Shown here in pieces: positions 40,905 through 52,900 of a stretch of 64,000 nt of DNA. Position 1 is the first letter of the stretch, and every line of letters starts with the position of its first letter. Source of the stretch: Protonemura montana. Lineage: Eukaryota; Arthropoda; Insecta; Plecoptera; Nemouridae. A program made the position numbers and the translations under genes. The notes beneath the pieces were generated by a model. That model saw only the letters and a list, made by a program, of their open reading frames with translations. It was not told where the DNA came from and ran no database searches. The stretch lies in assembly GCA_947568835.1 (NCBI GenBank), contig OX387603.1:7042701-7106700 (forward strand), given 5' to 3'.

Positions 40905-43900
40905 TCAGGATTCATCACAGCTGCTCACAGTTTCCTTGAGCGCGGTATAGAACGAAGTGACTGACTTCAAAGCGACCCCCTTGCCCGCCTGCTCAGCAGG
41001 ATCCGTGCTGGTTTCCCAAGATATGAACGAATCGTTGGAAAATATTCCGTTGTCATTCAGAAATTGGAAAATGTTGCATAATAACCCTGCAAGCAAAGAT
41101 ATCACACAATAAGAAAATGCACTCCAAAATAAAACCCATCTACACTTCTTTCAATGGTTGTACTGATGGAAATCTTACCTTGAGGGTGTTCTAGACTATG
41201 AATGAGGGCCTGCACCGCATATATGCATTGCAACTCGAGCTCTTCATTGTTATCTACATATTTTGCTATCAATCTTTCAAAGCTATGGAAAATCTTTTCA
41301 TCAAGTTTCCATGTAGCGTTCAATTGCTCTGAAAGAAGAAACCATTGATTAGCATTGGTATGTATTGAGAGTCCCCAGATACATTCATATAGCAATACCA
41401 AATGGTATTACCACAAAATGCTATTCAGATATTTTGTGACCTCATAAATAATCAGTCCACTACTTTCATAAAATCATCACGAAGCATTTTAGCACGACTA
41501 AACAACAAAGTGGCAAACAAAATTAATGCTATACAAAAAAAAAAAACAGTTCATCTTTTTGAACTTACTAAGTGATTTTTCACAGATCACGGTCATCAAG
41601 GCACGGATAAACTGAGGCTCCTTTACTCTCTCATTAACATTGGCCTGAAACACAAACAAATAAGAAATTAAGACCATTAGCGTTGGGGATTAGCACCAGC
41701 ATTTACACCCCAGTTCATCAGATTCCCTTTTCCCCAAAAGGTATGTTTATGTTCACATACTTCTATCCAATCACAGGCTGGATCAAATGAAGTAGGTAAC
41801 GGCTCCGTGGTTAGGAAATTAGATAATTTTTTCTTGATTTCATCCATCGTGAGCTGGGAGGCTGTGGCGGTGGGTGGCGCACCGACCATAGACTCGAGGT
41901 TCTGAAAAGACAACTGATATTTAAATATCCATTCAATAGACTATTTAAAAAGAGTGGGATCCAATAAACATTAAGATAGCAGTCAGTTAATCTGTAAAAT
42001 TCAGAGTAAAACTCAGAAACTCCAGTCTGGCATGACAATACAGAAAATCATCATTTTGACGTGAATGGGGAGCAGAAACGCTTGCAAATAAAAGTTTGCA
42101 AGTGGTTGGTCTTGAACTTATTTTTGGTACTTAAAATAGGAAGAATCACTTACATGAGCTTTTATCAAATTATCGACTAGCCCTTCTTCAAGGAAGTCTT
42201 GCAATTGGAGGCCAGCCTCAGCCCATTGTGTGCGAATCCAATTGGGACCCTAAAACAAATAATAAATTCAAAATAAGTAATCACACTTGAATTAATCTTT
42301 TATGCAAGTTCTAAAGTAACTAGTTATTTCCTCAATCATTGTGATAGTATCATCATAGATCAGTCCACTACTTTCATATAAATAATCATCTTGAAGAAAT
42401 TCCATCCAATTCACATACATTAAAAGAATGTACCCACAGCTCACCTTATCTACAATTAACAGCTTTAACACTTCGGCCACCAGTTCTGACGCCTTCACGG
42501 GGGGCCGTACTAGGCCGTGGAACTCGGAGAACGAGACCAGCTCTGAAGACATTATTGGAACTGAAACACAAGGAAACACATTGTTACTACACAAAGGCAG
42601 CCACTACAATTTGATGAACTCTAGCTCAAGTTCAGACACTTACCTATACTTTCGGCTAAGTAGACCCAAACTTTCGGGACATCTATCGCAATATCATCGG
42701 CTACCTCTAGGACCTCCTCCATGCCACACATGTACTGCTTTGAAGTGATTACATTCATTTTCATAAGCGTGCACATGAGCTGGCTCACGTTTTGCCGACA
42801 GCGCGCAGTCTTTTCAAGCACAACATTTATGCTCTCGCGAACAAACTCGTGCATTTGAGAGTCTATAAACGTTTCCTGGACAGTTTCACAGCAATCCTAA
42901 AAAAGAAAAGTCACGTGTCATTAACAAGAATACACAAGCAGTAAGGTTAAAAAAGATGTGTCTCTACTTGGTGAACAGAACGGTTCTCTTGCAATGACAG
43001 GACAATTTCCTCACCGAAATGAGATTGTTGTGAAGTAGTTCATCTACCACCAGCTTAGACTTCTTCTGCACCTCCTCGAAGCTAAGCTCTTTGGCCAGCT
43101 TGGAGGTTGCTGCCAACCTTTCGGGCTGAACCCTGCTCACGTCCTCGTTGCTCGCAGTAACGGAGCCAGGCTGGGAGCCCATGCCCGATCGCCGAGAGGA
43201 GTTATCACGTGACGACGGCCTGCATAAAATAAAAAATGAGCCGTCTTGAACACATTCAACATGTCATTTCTACTCAACAACGGAATAGCTGTCGGTCACT
43301 TCAGGCCTGTTGAGCTTTGTTTCCACCACGGAGTAATATGGAAGTAGAAGAGTGGTTTTCATCATTTAGTGCCGGCTATAGAAGAGATTTGGGAAGAACC
43401 AGTGATGCTACGTACCGGGAAGACTGCCGAGGACCAGTGCTTCTCGAAGACCTTACGTCGGGGGTGCTAGGTTGCTTGAACGAGGCCAGCATACGTTCTT
43501 TCTCTATTGACGCAGATGGTGTGAACTTGCCAGACGAACCTAGCCTTGGTTGCTGGCTGGAAACAAATGTAGAGAGGAAACAAGTTTAGAACAAACATTA
43601 ATATCATCTCAAATGGGAAAAGGGTTTCCACTTTTTTCAGAGGTAGTTCTACTGTAACTGGTAAAATGCTGACCTCAACATAGGTGGTGCTGCTCTCTTG
43701 TCGTCGCCAGTAGACTCGCTGCCAAGGACTGAAAACACGTTATAGCCTTGGCCAGTAGATTTCTTTTCTTCGCTTTTTGATGAGCCTCCTGCACCGCGAG
43801 ACCATTTTGAAAAGAGATTTGTGTTTCCCAAAGTTATCTCCATCTCCACCTGAAAGCATTGAGGTACCCATTAGTGAGTGAGAAATAGCTCCAATTAAAA

Positions 43901-46900
43901 TAAATGAAAGTTGTAGGATTACTCACTTTGTTGACTTTCATCTTTGCAGAGTCAACCACCAGGTGGCGGGGCCCCCGAGTACCAACGCTCGTCCAACCGT
44001 CGGTTTGTTGGTTGTCCCCTCGTTCTGGAGAAAAAAAAAAGTCAAATGGGTTTACACTTAATAGGCAGTGAGCAGCTGTTGCCACCCACTGATCTTAGAT
44101 AAATAAAGTACTAGCTTCCACTGACAGAGATGGACAGTCTGTGGCTGGTTTAACCCCTTGATCGTACCTAGCATGCACCTCATAGGTAACAGGACTTCGT
44201 ACAGCTTACAGTTGAGTTTAATCTTCATTCATTCTTATAAATTGTACATGGATTAGAAATTGAGTATTAACAAGTTTTTTATTTCTTCTTTAGCCCAGGC
44301 AAAAATACCAATTCAGAGGATGTTCTAGGGTAATGTATCAACCAGTAATACTATATAGAGTTAAAAAAAAAAGTTTAAGATGAAAATGGAAGTATCTGAT
44401 TGGCTGAGATCACATCTCAGAGACCACCAATCATTGTAAAACTAACCCAAGGAAAATAACCTGTAATTGATCAACCTCAGATGTTAAGCAGGTAGATAAC
44501 TGAGACAATGTTCTCTCTGACAGGCTGAACCATTTTTAATCTCCATTTAACTGCTTTACGGCACACAACCTGAAACGATCCTCGAGCCCGAAGATAACTT
44601 TGCTCCGCTCAAAGAACGAAATAAATTTAGCTCAGCAACAAAGAACATAGACTCACGGTTCTTATTGCCACCCCTGCGGTCGTTGACATTTCCGCCACGG
44701 TCGTCGTTTCTCCGCCCAGGTGTCTGGTTCGACGAGTTAAGTGCTATGTGCATGTCCATAGTCTCCTTCTCGGCCTCCTTTTGGATTTGGTCCATGGTTT
44801 TGGGGTTGGCATCGTCCCTGCGAGGCACCCACTTGCCCTGACGCAGCTCAATAACATCTTGAAGCATGAAGCGCACGCGAGAAGACACCGATCCGGTTCC
44901 TCGCTTGCTCGAGATCTCACGCATCTTGAGAAAGTATGCTGACAGGTCCTGCAAAGCACACAGCAAAGTGTCAAACACATCATTCGTCAAACTCCACATA
45001 ACAAGAGCAACCTAGACAAAAAGATCTAAAAATAAATATAAATATAACAGAAAGATTTAGTATTAATGCAATCAACACATTCATTTTTTAGCAAAAGCAA
45101 GTTAAAGTGATGAGAGAAATCATATCATTAATAGTTGCCTGGAACAGATAACAGATAGTATACAAGTAACATTTTCTCACATTGCTTGTGTTAGATGGTG
45201 GCCCCGTTTTGCTCTCAAGATCTTTGCCAATAGTGGTGAGAAGTTTGCAGAGGCACTCTAGGCTCTCTTCGTCCCCAGCAGTGAGCAGCTGACCGATGCA
45301 TCGATGCATGATTCCTGCGGTCAACATCTTCAGCTTGAACAGCTCTCCAATGAACCTTATATTTCCTACGGATTTCATTCGTATCCTTCGTTCTTCTTCT
45401 TCAAATAGTAACATTAATTCCTTCTTCTTTTCCTGTAAAAAAACCCAAGAAGTTATAACTAGAGGAACAATAACTTTTTCTTAACAGTGAAACCTTGAAA
45501 TATCTTCAGATTTAAATGTACAATCATTTGAGCTCAGAAACTCTAGTCTGGCATGACAAAAAATATTTCATCATATTATTGAGGAAAATCCACCTCCAAA
45601 ACGTGAGCATGTCATAGCTTCTGCTTGAATGTGGAATGCACCCAATTGGCATTCACCTTAGAAGTAGACCAGCTCCTAACTTTCTGGAATTTTGGAAGTC
45701 CCTCTCAAAAGGTTTAACAGTCCAGCAAATGATTAATATCAATATACTTACAGGATCTGTTTGCAAGTTGACTTCCTTGAGCTTGGCGTCTTTATTCAGT
45801 TCAGCCTCTGTGTTCTTTTCAAATTCAGTTTGACACCGGTTGACGATCAATTTGCGGAAATTAACAAATTCGGGATCTTCGGGTGTCTTGCGCTCGGCTG
45901 GGACTTTCATGTCGGACAGCACTTTGCACATAAGTGCATACGCCACTGAGAAACCAGGCTCATCTACAGCCTGTGAACACACAAAAACATTGACATGTTT
46001 TCACTTCTTTTAGTACAACAACGCATTCAAGCGCCGAGTAGCTCACACTTTCTAATGTTGCACATGGCCGATTCTAACAAAGAAAACATTTTGTACGCAA
46101 AACTTAAAGCCACAGCGCCAATAGTTGGTCAAACTGTGGTAGTTATATCTTGCTCGTAATCTGGCAGCTGGTTGTTTTGCTCCAAGCTTTTGTCAACCCA
46201 GGAGCATTCAACCGTGCCGATGCTTTAAAATTTAATTTACCGAGTACTGTTGAAAAAGATCTCACACCCAACTGGCTATTTTTACTGACAATTGGGAAGG
46301 ATAATGTATGCAAAACTTAAAGCCACAGCGCCAATACTTGGCCAAACTGTGGTAGTTATATCTTGCTATTTATCTGGCAGCTGATTGTGAAGCTCCAAAG
46401 CTTTAGTCAACCTAGGAGCAGTCAATCGTGCATTTGAGTTTGCTGTTTCGACCACAAGATCTTGGAACACTTCACAGGAGTGAAGTTGTTAGCAACCTTT
46501 AAAGCCACAAATGCAGTTAGTTGGCAAAATTGTGGTAGTTATAGATTGCAATCAATCTGGCATCGATTTGGTTAGTCTCGCAGTCAGGAAATGTCAGCGA
46601 GCATTTAATCGTGCTCAAATCTAACTAGCACCACAAAATTGGTCATGCTTGTTTAAACTGCTCACCTTTTCGAAGACTAGATTTATGACACCTGTGAGCT
46701 TATCACAGCTGTCAATAGGCAGAGCTTTCACTTGCGACACTAAGGTGTCAAACTTCTGAGGTGTCAGCTTGTTGAGCACACCTCGAACTGACTTGTAGAG
46801 ATCCTATAAGAAAGTAACAAATTAGCGTCTGATCGTTACTTAATATTAATTGTGTAATATTATTAGATGTAAGTTAAGAAAATCACCATAGTGATGGAAG

Positions 46901-49900
46901 GGATACATCAGTTATTTTGTAGATGGTTTCATTACTAAGAGTTCAGAAACTCCAGTCTGGCATGACAACAAAATTCATCATGTACATATCCATAGTTAGG
47001 AAAAACCAGGAGCAATTCTATTGAAATTACTATTGAAATTACTCACGTCAACTTCGATCTCTGTTTGTGTCACCTCCTTCTTCATTACGCCTGGCTTCCA
47101 CGCATTTTCAGTCTCGTGCAGTTTGACGTCTTCACGCAGAGACAAGGACATGTGGATCATGTTAGGCTTGCCGCTCTTACTAACCGGCTTGCCCTGTTGG
47201 CTTTTGCGCGTCGGCGGAGGCTGCAAGAACATTGAAAAACATTTATAATTGCTGTAATCATTTGCCTAAAGCTAGTATATCTCCATGAAACAAGTGGACG
47301 AGATCTAGTCAACATGGGTGGGCTGACTGATAAAGATATTTTCAGGAAATAATAGATTTGCTAGCTCAATTCAACCTGGGTTAAGAGATGAAATGTAACT
47401 CTTACCCCTCTCGAGTTGCTGGCTCCTCCTGTCCTCATGAAGCCTGGCGAGAAATTGTTCTCACTGCTCCTGTTTACGAGTACTCGCTGCTCAGCCATGC
47501 CTCGTGGCTGTTGCTGTAAAAGATAAAGTATTGTCAGCGGAAAGAAATTGTGATTGCAGGCAATAAGTCACTGCTAACTCGTAATCAGACTCACTCGGTT
47601 TGTGTTGTCTTTAAGAACAACATCCATGTCTGGGAGGTTCTCTGGCTTTTTCTTTGACTGTGGGTCCTCCTTCAATTCCATTAGGAAATCCCGATCGTAT
47701 TTCTTTTTGCCGTCAGTGTTCAAGGGACTCCACTGATCTGCAAAAACAAACAAAAATCGCACAAATTTTAAAAAGATGTTAAATAAAACAATAGTAGTAG
47801 AAAAGAAAATAATACAGGGAGAATTGCAGATTGCACTTTTTAACATTCGAATTCTGCAAATGTTGTAACATTAATATTTGTACGTCTTATAAATGGACAA
47901 GTAGATACATTGGTACTGTGAATTAATTTTTAAAATTATCACTTAATGTTGCAATGATTATCCACAATTTTCTTTCAGGCTGGACATGCATTTTTTTATA
48001 TCATTCCCACTTTGTTTCTTGATTTGATTCTTAATGAGTTAGGTAATTTCTGAAACTGATTTATCTTGATAGTCAATCTGAATTGTACATCATCAGGCCT
48101 GTTGAGCTTTTGTTCCATCAAAAAAATCTGGACAAAGAATAGGTGTCATCATTCAAGTGTACAAATTGGATAATCAAGATAATTTAACAACTAACGACAC
48201 TACACTTAGCAAAGCTGGTAAAGATAACCTTAAACGTAGTTATGGTGAATACGAAGTAAATTTTCAATTAGGGTACGTAATAGAAACAACTAATAGTCAA
48301 TCTGGATTGTACATCATCAGGCCTGTTGAACTTTCGTTCCATCAAAGAAATCTGGACAAAGAATAGGTGTCATCATTCAAGTGTACAAATCAAACTGAAC
48401 TTAAACTAGTGTTTCACAAAACCCTGTGCAGGACTGTCTTTCACATAAAGCAAGTAAAATATGATTAAAAAGGCACGGTTTTCAGTAACGAGGAATTCCA
48501 GTTTTGTATCATCACCAAGATCCGAAATACTGTTTATCATCATAGAACCGTTATTCCTTTCTTTCATAATGAACACATTTTGTTACGTATTGCTCTCCTA
48601 TCCTATATTGCTCACCAGAAATAGATCAGAAGTGAATATGAAAAAGTGAAAAATATCAGAAGTGATGTTGCCCCAACGTGCAATCAGGTGAATTGAAAAA
48701 CTCTGCGTTGATGATGCCAAAATATTCAGATGCAGAGATTCAAGATATTTTGACGTTGCGATTATACAAGGAAACCTACATTTTTTCGGGCTACCCACAA
48801 AAATGAAAAAAATGGGAAGAATTTGAAGCAATGGGTGAAACTAGTGCTACACTAAATCCCGTGCTTGGCAGGACTGTCTTCCACGCAGCGCAAATAAAAT
48901 ATGATTAAAAAGGCACGGTTTTCAGTAACGAGGAATTCCAGTTTTGTATCATCACCAAGATCCGAAATACTGTTTATCATCATAGAACCATTATTCCTTT
49001 CTTTCACAATGAACACATTTTGTTACGTGTTGCTCTCCTATCCTATATTGCTCACCAGAAATAGATCAGAAGTGCATATGAAAAAGTGAAAAATATCAGA
49101 AGTGATGTTGCCCCAACATGCAATCAGGTGAATTGAAAAACTCTGCGTTAATGATGCCAAAATATTCAGATGCAGAGATTCAAGATATTTTGACGTTGCG
49201 ATTATACAAGGAAACCTACATTTTTTCTGGCTACCCACAAAAATGAAAAAATGGGAAGAATTTGAAGCAATTGGTGAAACTAGTGCTACACTAAATCCTG
49301 TGCTTGGCAGGTCCGTCTACCACGCAGCGCAAATAAAATATGATTAAAAAGGCACGGTTTTCAGTAACGAGGAATTGCAGTTTTGTATCATCACCAAGAT
49401 CCGAAATACTGTTTATCATCATAGAACCGTTAGTCCTTTCTTTCATAATGAACACATTTTGTTACGTATTGCTCTCCTATCCTATACTGCTCACCAGAAA
49501 TAGATCAGAAGTGAATATGAAAAAGTGAAAAATATCAGAAGTGATGTTGCCCCAACGTGCAATCAGGTGAATTGAAAAACTCTGCGTTGATGATGCCAAA
49601 ATATTCAGATGCAGAGATTCAAGACATTTTGACGTTGCGATTATACAAGGAAACCTACTTTTTTTTTCAGGCTACCCACAAAAATCCAAAAATGCAAAGA
49701 ATAGAAAGCAATGGGTGAAACTAGTGCTACACTAAATCCTGCGCTTGGCAGGTCCCTCTACCACGCAGCGCAAATAAAATATGATTAAAAAGGCACGGTT
49801 TTCAGTAACGAGGAATTCCAGTTTTGTATCATCACCAAGATCCGAAATACTGTTTATCATCATAGAACCGTTAGTCCTTTCTTTCACAATGAACACATTT

Positions 49901-52900
49901 TGTTACGTGTTGCTCTCCTATCCTATATTGCTCACCAGAAATAGATCAGAAGTGAATATGAAAAAGTGAAAAATATCAGAAGTGATGTTGCCCCAACGTG
50001 CAATCAGGTGAATTGAAAACTCTGCGGTGATGATGCCAAGATATTCAGGTCCAGATATGCAAGACATTTTGACGTTGCGATTAAACAAGGAAACCTAAAT
50101 TTTTTCTGGCTACCTACAAGGATCCAAAATAATGCAAAGAATTTACAGCAATGGGTGAAACTAGTGCTTCACTAAATCCTGTGCTTGGCAGGTCTGTCTT
50201 CCACGCAGCGCAAATAAAATATGATTAAAAAGGCACGGTTTTCAGTAACGAGGAATTCCAGTTTTGTATCATCACAAAGATCCGAAATACTGTTTATCAT
50301 CATAGAACCGAAATTCGTTTCCATCAGTGTGCACATAATTTCAGCCCCCCCACCATGGTAATATATCAAATAGCATAGCAAACCACAATTGAAATTGCCA
50401 CAATATTATAACAAATCAGCAAGGGAAGTTTAATTTCATTTGCAGTTTCCTTTCTTTTTTAATTATCACACCAAAATATCTGCTGGTGTATTGTCCAGCA
50501 GATTATACAAGCAAATCTTATCTATTCTAGATCTATGTAAGTCTTAAAATGCCAAGCAGGTGTCTTCTATGCAGAGCAAATAAAATATGATGGAAAAGGC
50601 ACGGTTTTCAGTAACGAGGAATTCCAGTTTTGTATCATCACAAAGATCCGAAATACTGTTTATCATCATAGAACCGTAATTCGTTTCCATCAGTGTGCAC
50701 ATATTTTAGCCCAGTTCTATAACCCACCCCCACCCACCCAAAGCATCAGAATTCAAGCTGCCACAACACAAAATGCAAGAGGATGATTTTAATTGAATCA
50801 ACAGCCACAAGTTGAATAGCTTTGCTTGGTTCTGAATATACTTCCACAAGCAACCCCAATCTGTTCTAAATCCCCACAAAGATCTTAAGACATCAAGTAT
50901 TTAATGCAATAAGCTGGTAAGATTTGATATCAGCAACGAGGAATTCCAGTTTTATATCAATCACAAGATTCTGAAATACTGTTTATCATCATTAAATCAA
51001 ATATCTACCGCAAAGGTGATTTCCTGAACAGCTAAATGCCAAATAAATGTACTTGTTTTCAGATTTGTTGAAGACCAAGAAATGGAATTAACTAACGCAG
51101 TTGATTCCGATGTATTCTCAGCATCCAGGAAGCTTTCTTTAGCACTGGAGAATCCCAAGTACAGATTGAAAGCTGCATCGGGCCAGTATAGTGCATGGTA
51201 TGTGTAGTTCTGCCGTAGTTTTGCAGTCAAAGCCTCGAATTCTCAGCTTCTCTCATATAATTTCCAACTAATATTTGATTACACTTCATTGTGGTTCGAT
51301 TTATTCCTCGCAAGGTGGCAGAAGAGCGGACGTCTTCAGAGGCAAGTGTTGGAAATGAGAAGGAGAACCATCACCGTTGATTCTGATGTATTTCTCAACG
51401 TCCAGGAGGCTTGTTTTAGCACCGGAGAATCCCAAGTACAGATTGCGACTGCATCGGGCCAGTATGGTGCACTTTTTTGCTGGATATTCTGCTTTTTTAC
51501 TTCCTAAATTGGGACCCCATTAGCATATTTCAGCATATACTCTCTACACACATCACATCCTATGATCCTCTCATCCTTGATACTGGCAATCTTAAAATTG
51601 CATAAGCTAGCATCAACCACAGTTCATGGTCAGACTATCTATTATCTTCAATACTAGAATATCATTCCACTGATAATTCTGTCCATCCAGCCACAAGGAA
51701 GTGATCAAGGCTAAAATTCAAGGAAAGCTTCCCCTTTTTCTTTACGCGCAAGTTCAAAATCCACGGCTAAAAACTAAATCAAAGACCTCAGTAATGAGGA
51801 ATTCCAACAGTTAATCTTCATAAAAAATACTACCATCACGTTTCATACAATTTTTTTTTTTAAATTTATTATACCACCTAATATAGCCAATAAGATTAAT
51901 TTATCCTCTCACGAAGAAACCGAGCAAATCATAAGGAAAATAACATCGTCCCAACTCCCAGCTATCTGTCAAACGGCGCAAATGATTTAAGGGGTGGGGT
52001 GGCTTGAGGAATCTGCGTTAGTATCATCGTGACCTACCAGGCTTATAGCTGAGCTGCTTGACCAGCGGCGGCGGCATCTTGACCAGATCTTCCGCAGCGT
52101 CTTCTGTCACCGACTGGCTGTCCTCCTGCAGAGCGGCCGCGGACACCTTGGCGTTCTCCTCATTCAAAGCGAGCACCATCTTCTCAGACTCTTCCTGCTC
52201 CATCTTCTCCGCTTCCACCGCCTCGTCCTGCACAAACCGGACCAACGTCACAAAATTTAGTTTGGGAAGAAGAATTCTTAATTAATTAGTAGATATATCT
52301 TTCACAGTAACCGGCCGCAGGGGGTTTGGATTTTGGAGACATCATTTGATAGTAAATAGGTGTGCATAGTATTTTAAATGTAACTCTAATATTTAGGAAG
52401 TGATTGTAGTTAATGAGCATGCATTCAGGCTTGCCCTGGTGAGACATTACATCCACTACCATAGTGCAACTGAGCTATTGAATTTGCATATTTATTGATA
52501 GGGATTGCAGTCAAGGGCCAATTGGACCAATCGCTATTGGTTTGCAGGGGCCTTTGTACATTTACCCACCATGCCGAGCACTTGCATCTAACTGACATCT
52601 AGCCTCGCAGTTCATGATATTCAGCACAAAAGCATTTGCATTGTTAATTTGCACCACCAGCCTGGAGATAAGTTGCCAGCCAATTATAAAATTGGTTCTG
52701 TGGGCCCCTAACATTCTTTAGAATCAGTAGTTAAAATTGTATGGCTACTTCGGTCATGAATTTATACCATCATAAGCTAAAGGTTCTGTCATCATTCTTG
52801 ATGATTGAACCAAGGTTCTTACTGACGTTTCATGGAACCCACTGGACTATCTCGGCATCGAGTTTTGGATGAAATTGGACTTTGTTTGCTAAAGCAGCTG

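Larger units (their letters stand above)
40905..45970. repeat. Segmental duplication, right copy (matches 28047-33024)
   Basis: Direct repeat of the 3' half of the eIF4G gene. D and C agree almost base for base in exons and most introns. D keeps 69 nt in exon 43416-43556 that C lacks. Confidence 0.85.
48411..50700. repeat. Tandem array of about 440-bp units, each with one family 3 snoRNA
   Basis: The same landmark (ACGGTT) recurs at 48475, 48915, 49354, 49795, 50235 and 50601, giving periods of 440, 439, 441, 440 and 366. The first four units are highly alike throughout, while the last two diverge outside the snoRNA. The array fills most of the intron upstream of the eIF4E-binding exon of D. 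Confidence 0.85.

Noticed and set aside
43317-43589. Plus-strand frame of 90 codons
   Set aside because: Antisense to an eIF4G exon and a snoRNA-like gene; no independent support.
28047-46803. C and D as two haplotypes of one gene assembled twice
   Set aside because: The 5' exons and upstream flank of C match B and not D, the spacer is present twice with different insertions, and C has its own in-frame deletion. Not fully excluded without long reads.
48157-48366. Protein-coding gene of 69 codons on the plus strand, and similar 62-codon frames repeated every 440 bp
   Set aside because: They run antisense across the snoRNA array, share its periodicity, and have no start context or similarity; shadows of the repeat.
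49130-49180. Additional plus-strand box C/D RNA (TGATGATG ... CTCTGC/GCAGAG hairpin) in each 440-bp unit
   Set aside because: The C-to-stem spacing is only about 36 nt and no D box lies in the right place; probably only a hairpin of the repeat.
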